Positions 54,432 through 62,828 of a DNA stretch of 64,000 nt are shown here, piece by piece. The stretch spans positions 186,001 through 250,000 of the forward strand of contig NZ_NIRS01000005.1 in the NCBI RefSeq assembly GCF_002934665.1, written 5' to 3'. A model generated the notes under the pieces. That model saw only the letters and a list, made by a program, of their open reading frames with translations, was not told the origin of the DNA and did no database searches. The translations under genes and the position numbers were made by a program. The stretch's first letter is position 1, and each line of letters opens with the position of its first letter. This DNA comes from Pseudomonas laurylsulfatiphila. Its GTDB lineage: Bacteria > Pseudomonadota > Gammaproteobacteria > Pseudomonadales > Pseudomonadaceae.

Positions 54432-56101
54432 TACCAGCTCCTGAACTTGGCGGGCGGGTTGTAGAGGCCACCGGACCACTCCACCAGATCGGCCACGCTT
54501 TTCGCCGCGAGCAGTTCGCGGGTGGCGTCGGTGCGGCGGATGCCGAGGTCTTCGGGCAAGGCGATCAGGCCTTCGCGGCGCATGCGCGCGGTGTCTTTGG
54601 GGTTGTGACACAGGCCGATGGCGGTCACCCCGGCGACGGCGGCGATCATCGCCTGGCGTTCTTCCAGCGAGCGCGCCTTGTACAGGTAGGCAATGCCTTC
54701 TTCGGTCAACAAATGGGTGACGTCGTCGCCGTAGACCATGATCGGCGCCAACGGCATGCCGCTTTTCTTCGCCACATCAACGGCATCAAGGGTTTCGACG
54801 AAGGTCGGTTTGCCGCCCTCCTGGAAGGTCTCGACCATCTGCACCACGAGTTTCTTGCCGCGCTCGAGCATCGGCTCGGCCACGTCGGTGTTGCGCATGT
54901 CGAGCCAGGCCGGGGTGCCATGGCGACGACCGCGCGGGTCGTGGCCCATGTTCGGCGCGCCACCGAAACCGGCCAGGCGCCCACGGGTCACGGTGGAAGA
55001 ATGACCGTCGCCATCGACCTGCAAGGTCGCGCCGATGAACAGGTCCACGGCGTATTGCCCGGCCAGTTGGCTGAACATCCGGTTGGAACGCAGGGAACCG
55101 TCGCGCCCGGTAAAGAACACATCCGGCCGCGCCGCAATGTAGTTCTCCATCCCCAGTTCGGTGCCGAAGCAATGCACGCTTTCGACCCAGCCACTTTCAA
55201 TCGCGGGGATCAGGGTCGGGTGCGGGTTGAGCGTCCAGTTGCGGCAGATCTTGCCTTTGAGGCCGAGGGATTCGCCGTAGGTCGGCAGGATCAGCTCGAT
55301 GGCCGCGGTGTTGAAACCGATGCCGTGGTTGAGCGACTGCACGTTGTGTTTTTCGTAGATGCCGCGGATCGCCATCATCGCCATCAGCACGTGCACAGGT
55401 TTGATGTGTCGTGGATCGCGGGTGAACAGCGGTTCGATGTAGAACGGCTTGTCGGCCACCACCACGAAGTCGACCCAGGAAGCAGGAATGTCGACGCGCG
55501 GTAGATCGCTGACATCGTCCACCAACTGGTTGACCTGGACGATGACGATACCGTCGCTGAAGGCCGCCGGTTCGATCAGTGCCGGGGTGTCTTCGGTGCT
55601 CGGCCCGGTGTAGATGTTGCCGGCGCGGTCGGCCATGAAACCGGCCGAGAGCACGACGTTGGGAATCAGGTCCACCACCAGCCGTGCGTAGAGTTCGATG
55701 TAGGTGTGGATCGCGCCGATTTCCAGCAGGCCGTCTTCGAGCAACTGGCTGATGCGCAGGCTTTGGGTGCCGGCGAAAGAGAAGTCGAGCTTGCGCGCAA
55801 TGCCGCGTTCGAACAGGTCCAGGTGCTCGGAGCGCCCGACGCTGGGCATGATCATGTGCAGGTCATGCAGCTTCGCGGGGTCGGCCTTGGCCAGGGAACG
55901 TGAAAGGAAATCCGCCTGCTTCTGGTTGTTGCCTTCGAGCACCACGCGGTCGCCCGGCAGGATCAACGCCTCCAGCGCCGCGACGATGTTATCGGTGGGC
56001 AGCACCACACCGTCGGCAAGACCTCGCACCAGCTCGAGACGCCGCTGCTTTTCGCTGCGCCGCCGCGTCCATCGCGAGTCGGGGGATATTGTTGTTGTCA
56101 T
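54431..56101 (-). CDS. mdcA: Malonate decarboxylase alpha subunit (acetyl-S-ACP:malonate ACP transferase)
   Basis: This 556-residue subunit is a CoA-transferase-like enzyme that swaps acetyl for malonyl on the carrier protein. Typical blocks are LPGDRVVLEGNNQKQADFLSR, HMIMPSVGRSEHLDLFERGIA and LNHGIGFNTAAIELILPTY. It is the first gene of mdcABCDEGH-madLM. ATG 56101 has GTGGAG just upstream. A promoter and candidate MdcR site lie in the 220-base gap before chpC. Confidence 0.94.
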   Translation of the reverse strand: MTTTISPDSRWTRRRSEKQRRLELVRGLADGVVLPTDNIVAALEALILPGDRVVLEGNNQKQADFLSRSLAKADPAKLHDLHMIMPSVGRSEHLDLFERGIARKLDFSFAGTQSLRISQLLEDGLLEIGAIHTYIELYARLVVDLIPNVVLSAGFMADRAGNIYTGPSTEDTPALIEPAAFSDGIVIVQVNQLVDDVSDLPRVDIPASWVDFVVVADKPFYIEPLFTRDPRHIKPVHVLMAMMAIRGIYEKHNVQSLNHGIGFNTAAIELILPTYGESLGLKGKICRNWTLNPHPTLIPAIESGWVESVHCFGTELGMENYIAARPDVFFTGRDGSLRSNRMFSQLAGQYAVDLFIGATLQVDGDGHSSTVTRGRLAGFGGAPNMGHDPRGRRHGTPAWLDMRNTDVAEPMLERGKKLVVQMVETFQEGGKPTFVETLDAVDVAKKSGMPLAPIMVYGDDVTHLLTEEGIAYLYKARSLEERQAMIAAVAGVTAIGLCHNPKDTARMRREGLIALPEDLGIRRTDATRELLAAKSVADLVEWSGGLYNPPAKFRSW

Positions 56102-56133
56102 GACCACTCCACGGGTTCGCTGTCGTGGGGGTC

Positions 56134-56162
56134 ACATTAGGAGTGTTGGGTGGGGGCATCAA
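56134..56162 (-). promoter_or_regulatory. Putative promoter of the malonate operon
   Basis: Read on the minus strand, TTGATG (56162-56157) and TAATGT (56139-56134) lie 17 bases apart. Both boxes are weak matches, as expected for an activator-dependent promoter. Confidence 0.4.
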
Positions 56163-56182
56163 TCAAGCAGAGTGGCGGTTCG

Positions 56183-56197
56183 TTACGCTCAGGGTAA
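56183..56197. promoter_or_regulatory. Candidate MdcR (LysR-type) operator of the malonate operon
   Basis: TTAC-N7-GTAA carries a T-N11-A core. It lies roughly 55-70 bases upstream of the start expected from the putative mdcA promoter, the usual place for a LysR recognition site. Confidence 0.45.
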
Positions 56198-56215
56198 TGG
56201 TTGTCTGGGCTGACG

Positions 56216-56294
56216 CCTTCGCGAGCAGGCTCGCTCCCACAATGGGCCTGTTTCGCACTCAAGATCCCTGTGGGAGCGAGCCTGCTCGCGAAGG
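56216..56294. repeat. REP doublet R20 (GCGAGC family, heads inward)
   Basis: CCTTCGCGAGCAGGCTCGCT and its complement face inward with GTGGGAGC heads. It lies between the chpC stop and the candidate mdcA regulatory region. Confidence 0.9.
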
Positions 56295-56322
56295 GGCCAG
56301 CATGGTCACAGCAAAACCCGAG

Positions 56323-56784
56323 TCAGTTGATTAACCCGGCATCCACCAACAACGCCTCCAGCGCCAGCAGATCCGGCACCTTGGCCACCTGCTCCCCCAC
56401 CTGCACCGCCGCCTGTTCCAGCGCACACAACGGCACATCCACGTAACTCAACTGGCTGTCGAGCTTGCACGAGCGCGGAATCCCCTGCACCAACAGCGCG
56501 ATGAATTTCAGTTCGGGGCGCCCGCCGAGAGCGTTGAGGATGACGATCCGCGCGCGTTCACCGATGACGATTTTCTGCCCGCAGGCCGACTCGAAACTCA
56601 GCAGCGGTATCTGCCGTTCGCGCCATGTCACCAGGCCCAGGTACCACGGCGGTGTGTCGAGATCGAAAGTCCCCGGTTGCTGGTAATCGATCAGCTCGGC
56701 CACGGCGACGTTGGGCAGGATCAGGTTGCGGTCGGCCAATGGCAGCAGCAGGCCGGTGAGGTTGCTGGTGCGGTGTTCAAGCAT
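56323..56784 (-). CDS. chpC: CheW-like chemotaxis coupling protein ChpC
   Basis: This 153-residue protein has a CheW domain (LLLPLADRNLILPNVAVAELI, WYLGLVTWRERQIPLLSFE). It overlaps the end of chpA by eight bases, the position of ChpC in the Pil-Chp cluster. ChpC couples receptors to the kinase ChpA. The C-terminus (VGEQVAKVPDLLALEALLVDAGLIN) extends beyond the basic CheW fold. In P. aeruginosa chpB lies between chpA and chpC; it is absent here. Confidence 0.88.
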   Translation of the reverse strand: MLEHRTSNLTGLLLPLADRNLILPNVAVAELIDYQQPGTFDLDTPPWYLGLVTWRERQIPLLSFESACGQKIVIGERARIVILNALGGRPELKFIALLVQGIPRSCKLDSQLSYVDVPLCALEQAAVQVGEQVAKVPDLLALEALLVDAGLIN

Positions 56785-59700
56785 GGGTCTTGCTCCAAAA
56801 GGCGATGCTTTCGAGCAGCACCGATTCCTGGTACGGCTTGCCCAGGTAGTCGTTGACGCCGATGGCCATGGCGCGGTCGCGGTGTTTCTGCCCGGTGCGG
56901 GAGGTGATCATGATGATCGGCAGGTGCTGCAGGCGTTCGTCGTTGCGCACCTGGGTCGCGACCTCGAAGCCGTCCATGCGCGGCATCTCGATGTCCAGCA
57001 GCATCAGGTCGGGCATGTGCTCTTCCAGCAGCAGCATGGCATCGACCCCATCCTTGGCGGTCAGCACGTTCATGCCGTGGCGTTCGAGCAAGCGGCTGGT
57101 GACTTTGCGCACGGTGACCGAGTCGTCGACCACCATCACCAGCAACGGCCGATGCGGTTCGACCTCTATCTCCTGCCCCGCGGGATGTTGGGGTACGCGG
57201 GCCTGCATGGCGCGGATCGGCGCCAGCAGATCCAGAATCAGCACCACCCGGCCATCGCCGAGAATCGTCGCCCCGGTCACCCCTTGCACTGCCGCAAATT
57301 GCGGCCCCAGGCTCTTGACCACGATCTCGCGAGTGCCGGCCATGGCGTCCACCAGCACCGCGATGTGCCGTTCGTTGCACTGCACCAGCAACACCGGCAA
57401 TGGCAGGCTCTGGCCCAACAGTTTCGGGCGCAGGATGGTTTTCAGCAGCTCACCCAGGTAGCACAGCTCGTAACGTTGCCCGGCGTATTCGTAGGTGGGC
57501 GAATCGAAGCGGAAATAGCCTTCAAGCTCATTGGGCAGGACGCGAACGATGCCGTCGATGGTATTGAGCGGGATCGCGTATTGATCCTCACCGCACTGCA
57601 CCATCAGCGCCCGGTTGACCGATACGGTAAACGGCAGGCGAATGCGGAAATGCACGCCCTGCCCGGGCACTGAGTCGATGCTCATGGTGCCGCCCAGTTG
57701 CCGCACCTCTTCGTGCACCACGTCCATGCCGACGCCGCGCCCGGAGATCTGGGTGATTTTCTCGGCCGTGGAAAACCCCGGTTGCAGGATGAACTGCAAC
57801 ACGTCGTGATCACTGATAACGCTGTCCGGGGCGAGCATGCCGCGCTTGATCGCCTTGCGCCGCACCGCGTCCAGCGGCACACCGGCGCCGTCGTCGCGGA
57901 TGTCGAAAATGATGTCGCCGCCTTCGCGCAGCAGATCGAGGGTGATCTTGCCCTTGGCCGGCTTCCCCGCCGCCAGCCGCGCTTCGACGGACTCCAGGCC
58001 ATGGTCGACGGCGTTGCGCAGCATGTGTTCCAGCGGCGCGGCCATGCGTTCAAGCACGTTGCGATCCATCTCGCCTTCGGCGTTATCGACGATGAAATCC
58101 ACGTCCTTGCCCAATTCGCTGGACACCTGGCGGACGATGCGCTGTAACCGCGGGAGCATGCGTTCGAACGGCACCATACGCGTGCGCATCAGCCCTTCCT
58201 GCAACTCGGTGTTGATGCGGCCCTGCTGTTGCAGCAGGTTTTCCGTGTCGTGATTGCGTCGTTCGAGGGTTTCCTTGAGGTCGAGCAAGTCAGAGGCGGA
58301 TTCGAACAGCGCGCGGGACAGTTGCTGCAACTGTGAGTGGCGGTCCATTTCCAGCGGGTCGAACTCTTCATAGCCCAGGCGTTCGGCGTCGACATGCTGG
58401 CGGCTGAGGATCCGCCCCTGGGTTTCGGTATCGAGGCGGCGCAACTGGTCGCGCATGCGCTCGATGGTGGTCTCCATTTCGCTCAGGGCGATGTGTGCAT
58501 CGTTGACCTGCTGCTCGATCCGGCCACGGAAGATCGATGTTTCACCGGCCAGGTTGACCAGATCGTCGAGCAGTTCCGCCGAGACCTTGACCATGTCGGC
58601 GCCGGCATCGGAGGGCGGCGGCAGTGGTTCGGCCTTGGGCGTGGCCGGTGACGCAACCGGTGCGAGCGTTTCGGGCACGGCCGGGTGGCTGAAGTTCTTG
58701 ATCGCATCGATCAAGCGGTCGGCGGGCGGCATCGGCTCACCGGCGCGGGCCGCGTCGAGCATCTGCGCCAGGCGGTCATGGCTGCGTTGCAACAGCGCGA
58801 ACAACGGCGCGGTCGGTTGCAGCACGCCGGTGGACAAGCCTTCGTAGAGGAATTCCAGTTCATGGGCCAGGTCGCCAATCGCGGCGATTTCCACCATGCG
58901 TGCGCCGCCCTTGAGGGTGTGCAGGTCGCGCAGCAGGGTTTCCACTTCCTGACGGCTCGAAGGCTGGGCCTGCCAGCGCTCCAGCGCCGCACCGGAGCTT
59001 TCGATGATGTCGAAACCTTCCTCGAGGAAGATCTCCAGCAACTCCGGATCATGGGCGGCCGAGTCATTGGTGGCCGCCAGTTCGCTGACTTCGGCGGCGC
59101 CCGAGTGGCCCTGCCGGTAGGCGCGAATGGCCTCGATCAGCTCAGCGCAATCGCCCAAGGGCTGGTTGTGCCGTAACTGGTCAAGGTACTGCGCCAAGCG
59201 GTCATGGCTCTGCTGCAACAGCACCGCCAATGAGTCGCTGTAGGCGTAGCGACGATCCACCAGGCCTTCGTAAAGGCTTTCCAGTTCATGGGCCAGATCA
59301 CCGACCGGCCCGACCTCGGCCATGCGCGCGCCGCCTTTGAGGGTGTGCAAATCCCGTTGCAGGGACGACAGCGGCGCGGCGTTGTCCGAGTCGCGCAACC
59401 AGCGCTGCAAAGCCTGACCGGCGCTTTCGAGGATATCCACCGCTTCTTCGAGGAAGATCGCGACGATCTCGTCGTCCAGTTCGCGCCCCTCTCCTGTAGG
59501 AGCGAGCTCGCTCGCGATGGTCTCACCGGCGCCGCGTTTATCCAATGATAACGCGTCATCGTTAACGTCCATCGCGAGCGGGCTCGCTCCTACAGGGGGT
59601 AGCGTGTGCTCTAGATCGGCGGTGGCAGCTCCCAATTCGCGGATGCTCAGGGTGCGGCTGCCATCACTGCGGATCAGGCCCATGGCCGAAGGGTCGAGGC

Positions 59701-62700
59701 TCTCGTCAAGCAACTCGCGCAAGGCCCTGATCCGTTGCGGCTGCGGGCTGACTTCCTGACCGGCGGCCAGTTCGTCGAGCATGTTGATCAGCGCTTCGTG
59801 GGCATTCTGTGCCTCATGGAAAAACCGCTCGCTGACCGCGAGGCTGCTTTCTTCTACGGCACCGTACAGGTCGAGCAACGCTTCGCACAGCTCATCCACC
59901 GGGTGCAGGTCGGCAAGGTGGGCGCCTTCGCCGAGGGTGGTCAATTCGTCCAGCAGCGCGCTGAGTTCCTGACGTTCGCCGGGGTGTTGCTGCCAACGCT
60001 GTAGCAGGCTCTCGGCGTCGAGCAGGATGTCCATGCCCTGGGCGAGGAAGTTGTTGATCAGCTGCGGATCGCGCTTGATCCGCAGCCCGGTGTTCGGAGT
60101 GTTCAGGAGGTTTTCCAGGCGTTCGGCCAGCAGCGCTTTGGCTCGCTCGGTCAAACCCCGGGCGCCGGGAATTTCCGCCAGCGGATCGGTCTTGAGCTGG
60201 CGCAGACCGAGGCGGAACAGCCCTTCGGCTTCCAGCAGCAATTCCACTTCATCCAGGTCCAGCGCGATCAGGTGTGCCTTGTATTCCCGGGCCAGTTGAT
60301 CCAGTGGCGCGGCCAGCTCGGCAATCGGCAAGACACCGGCCATATAGGCACTGCCCTTGAGGGTGTGCAAGGCACGCTGCAATTCGTCGCTGGCCTGCAA
60401 CGGCACGTGCTCGGCGGCCTGATCAAGGAAACGATTGAGGCTGCCCAAGTGGGTTTGCGCCTCTTTGCGGAAGATCTCCAGCAACAGCGGGTCGAGGGCC
60501 GCGACATCCTGCGTATCCTCATCGGACACCGGTTCGTCGCCCTTGGCCAGGGCATGGGCGCGGGCGGCCAACTGGTCGACATCGTTGCGCTGACGCTGGG
60601 CATTGGCGGCGTATTCAGCCACCAGCTCCGGCAGCAGTTGCAGCACATCGCCGATCAGTTGCTGCACCGTAGCGCCCGGCTCCACGCTGTTTTCCAGGAC
60701 GCGGTTGAGCAGGTTTTCCACGGCCCAGGCCAGTTCGCCCAGCACCAGGGCACGCACCATGCGGCCACTGCCCTTGAGGGTATGAAAGGCGCGGCGCAGT
60801 TCGCTCAGGGCCGAGCGGCTGTCAGGGTTGACCGACCAGCGCGGCAAATACTCGCGCAGGATTTCCAGGACTTCGTCGGTCTCTTCAAGGAACACCTCGC
60901 GCAGTTCCTCGTCCACCGGCTCTTCGCCCGGGGGGGGTGGCAGCAGGCTGCCCGGGGTGTCCAGGGCAGGCGGGTTCAGGCTCGAAACCGGGCTGGCGAG
61001 CACATCGGCCAGGGTCTGGACGATCTGCGGGTCATCCAGCTCCTGCATCATCTGCATGACCTGCGCTTCGCTCGGGTTGAGCACATCATCCAGCACCGGC
61101 ACATGCTGCTCACTGGGGAAAAACCCGAGGCTCGCCAGGCTTTTTTCCGCAACATCGAGCAGGTTTTCACCCTGCGCCTGCGGGTCATCGCCGAGGCGCT
61201 CGAGGTAGTACTCGATGCTGGTGATCACGTCGGCCAGATTGTCCAGTTCCTGCCAGCCCGGCTGACCCGGCTCGAGCAACAGGTGCTCGCGAATGAAGTG
61301 ATTGCAGGTGTCGACCAGGCTCGCCGCCCGGCTCAACGGAATCATTGCCAGCGCGCCGCGTACCTGGGTCAGCAAGGCCGGCAGCGCCTGCAAATGCTGG
61401 CGGTCCCAATCGGCGTCGATGTAGTCGACGATCATGTCCTTGGCCTGCTGCAAACAGATGCGGGCCTCCTTGATCACGATCTGATGGATCTGGGTCAGGT
61501 CGGTGGTCGGCAGGCGATTGTCATCCTGGCTCTCCGGCTCCACGGTTCCGACCATGCCGGCCAGCGTCGCTTCGACGTACAGCAAGGCCCCGGCAACGTC
61601 CATGAGGATCGCATCGTTGGGTTCGCGCTGGCCCTGGGCGAGGCTGAGCACCACCGCCAATTGATCGATGATCACCTTGCGCGGCTGGCCGAAGCCCAGG
61701 ACCGCCAGGGTGTCGGCGATTTGCCGCAGTGGTGCCAGCAGGCTGTCGAGGTCAGAGGTGTGCTGGCGGTCACTGCGCACGAACAGATCCAGGCGTTCCT
61801 TGACCCGCACCAGCTCTTCGCACAGCGCTGCCAGCACCGAGCGCATGGCATCACGGTCGGGACCGGCCAGCCGCGCGCGTTCTTCATCGACCATCGCGCT
61901 GTCGGGCAGCGCGTCGTCCAGTGAGTAGCGTTCTTTCATGGTCAGCATCTGCCCGGTGGGATGTTCGGCCTTGGCAATGTAGAACAACAAACTCTTGAGC
62001 AGCTCCGGTGGCGCCGGTTGGTTGATGCCGCGCATGCCTTCTTCGAGCAGGCGCTTGAGTTCCTTGTCGGCGTCCTTGAACAGGCTGCGCAAGGCCGGGC
62101 TGTTGGCGATCGCACCGCCCTGCATGCCTTCGACCAGCGCCGAGGCCACCTGCCATAGTGGGCTTAGGGGTGCATTGGCGCACAGTGCTTCGAGGCGGGC
62201 GAAGACCTTGGCCAGGTAATCGAGGTTGGTTTCGTTGTCCTGCTCACGCAGGAACCCAACCAACGCCATCTGCAGCATCTGCCGCAGCTTGCGCAGCACA
62301 TTGGGTAATTCGGCCGGCTCAAGCTGCGCCAGCGTTTCTGCGTCCAGCGCAGGCAACTCGGGCAATTGCGGGCTGAACAGGCTGGTTTCCGACAGCAGGC
62401 TTTCGCCACGGGCGCTGCGCAGGTCGTTGATCAGGGGCAACACCACCAGTGGCAAATCGCCGCGCGCGCCTTGCACCCGGTCCAGGTAGATCGGCAACTG
62501 CCCAAGGGCCTGCATCAACAGGTGTAGCGCCTCGTCGCGATGGCTGACACGGTTGCCCTGCAAGGCCACGGCCAGTTGTTCCATTTCTTCGGCGAGCAAT
62601 GCCGCACCGTAGAATTCGACCATCTGCAAACTGCCGTGGACCTGATGGATGCACACAAGGCATTCATCCAGCGCGTGCGTCGCCTGCGGGTCATCGAGCA

Positions 62701-62791
62701 GGTTTTCAATCGCGTGATGAGCCTGTTTCAGCGTTTCGGCAATCTCGCCCTTGACCCACTCGAGGGCCACATAGTCGTGCCGATCACCCAT
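56777..62791 (-). CDS. chpA: Pil-Chp hybrid sensor kinase ChpA
   Basis: This is a 2004-residue CheA-type kinase for type IV pilus chemosensing. N-terminal phosphotransfer-like sites include a degenerate one (HQVHG, His49) and one with Thr in place of His (TQVRG). Then come four canonical HTLKG Hpt sites at His670, His809, His1149 and His1291, with another Thr-substituted region near Thr952. The CheA core follows: dimerisation, HATPase (HMLRNAVDHGLE, DDGAGVPL, GRGVGMDVV), a CheW domain and a receiver (Asp1933, Lys1985). GGAGTGGTT precedes ATG 62791. A whole REP doublet is translated as residues ~1066-1099. It is shorter than P. aeruginosa ChpA (about 2470, from memory). Confidence 0.93.
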   Translation of the reverse strand: MGDRHDYVALEWVKGEIAETLKQAHHAIENLLDDPQATHALDECLVCIHQVHGSLQMVEFYGAALLAEEMEQLAVALQGNRVSHRDEALHLLMQALGQLPIYLDRVQGARGDLPLVVLPLINDLRSARGESLLSETSLFSPQLPELPALDAETLAQLEPAELPNVLRKLRQMLQMALVGFLREQDNETNLDYLAKVFARLEALCANAPLSPLWQVASALVEGMQGGAIANSPALRSLFKDADKELKRLLEEGMRGINQPAPPELLKSLLFYIAKAEHPTGQMLTMKERYSLDDALPDSAMVDEERARLAGPDRDAMRSVLAALCEELVRVKERLDLFVRSDRQHTSDLDSLLAPLRQIADTLAVLGFGQPRKVIIDQLAVVLSLAQGQREPNDAILMDVAGALLYVEATLAGMVGTVEPESQDDNRLPTTDLTQIHQIVIKEARICLQQAKDMIVDYIDADWDRQHLQALPALLTQVRGALAMIPLSRAASLVDTCNHFIREHLLLEPGQPGWQELDNLADVITSIEYYLERLGDDPQAQGENLLDVAEKSLASLGFFPSEQHVPVLDDVLNPSEAQVMQMMQELDDPQIVQTLADVLASPVSSLNPPALDTPGSLLPPPPGEEPVDEELREVFLEETDEVLEILREYLPRWSVNPDSRSALSELRRAFHTLKGSGRMVRALVLGELAWAVENLLNRVLENSVEPGATVQQLIGDVLQLLPELVAEYAANAQRQRNDVDQLAARAHALAKGDEPVSDEDTQDVAALDPLLLEIFRKEAQTHLGSLNRFLDQAAEHVPLQASDELQRALHTLKGSAYMAGVLPIAELAAPLDQLAREYKAHLIALDLDEVELLLEAEGLFRLGLRQLKTDPLAEIPGARGLTERAKALLAERLENLLNTPNTGLRIKRDPQLINNFLAQGMDILLDAESLLQRWQQHPGERQELSALLDELTTLGEGAHLADLHPVDELCEALLDLYGAVEESSLAVSERFFHEAQNAHEALINMLDELAAGQEVSPQPQRIRALRELLDESLDPSAMGLIRSDGSRTLSIRELGAATADLEHTLPPVGASPLAMDVNDDALSLDKRGAGETIASELAPTGEGRELDDEIVAIFLEEAVDILESAGQALQRWLRDSDNAAPLSSLQRDLHTLKGGARMAEVGPVGDLAHELESLYEGLVDRRYAYSDSLAVLLQQSHDRLAQYLDQLRHNQPLGDCAELIEAIRAYRQGHSGAAEVSELAATNDSAAHDPELLEIFLEEGFDIIESSGAALERWQAQPSSRQEVETLLRDLHTLKGGARMVEIAAIGDLAHELEFLYEGLSTGVLQPTAPLFALLQRSHDRLAQMLDAARAGEPMPPADRLIDAIKNFSHPAVPETLAPVASPATPKAEPLPPPSDAGADMVKVSAELLDDLVNLAGETSIFRGRIEQQVNDAHIALSEMETTIERMRDQLRRLDTETQGRILSRQHVDAERLGYEEFDPLEMDRHSQLQQLSRALFESASDLLDLKETLERRNHDTENLLQQQGRINTELQEGLMRTRMVPFERMLPRLQRIVRQVSSELGKDVDFIVDNAEGEMDRNVLERMAAPLEHMLRNAVDHGLESVEARLAAGKPAKGKITLDLLREGGDIIFDIRDDGAGVPLDAVRRKAIKRGMLAPDSVISDHDVLQFILQPGFSTAEKITQISGRGVGMDVVHEEVRQLGGTMSIDSVPGQGVHFRIRLPFTVSVNRALMVQCGEDQYAIPLNTIDGIVRVLPNELEGYFRFDSPTYEYAGQRYELCYLGELLKTILRPKLLGQSLPLPVLLVQCNERHIAVLVDAMAGTREIVVKSLGPQFAAVQGVTGATILGDGRVVLILDLLAPIRAMQARVPQHPAGQEIEVEPHRPLLVMVVDDSVTVRKVTSRLLERHGMNVLTAKDGVDAMLLLEEHMPDLMLLDIEMPRMDGFEVATQVRNDERLQHLPIIMITSRTGQKHRDRAMAIGVNDYLGKPYQESVLLESIAFWSKTHA
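59493..59596. repeat. REP doublet R21 (GCGAGC family, ~104 bp) inside chpA
   Basis: CCTGTAGGAGCGAGCTCGCT and its near complement flank a spacer with CGTCATCGTTAACGTCCATC, matching R2, R7 and R8. Read on the minus strand it is in frame with chpA and encodes PVGASPLAMDVNDDALSLDK and then RGAGETIASELAPTG without a stop. Confidence 0.95.
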
Positions 62792-62828
62792 AACCACTCC
62801 AATCACAATTCAGATACCCATGGGCGGT

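Noticed and set aside
60272..61924. Long plus-strand open frame opposite chpA
   Set aside because: It is antisense to a well-supported kinase; no motif or ribosome-binding site supports it.
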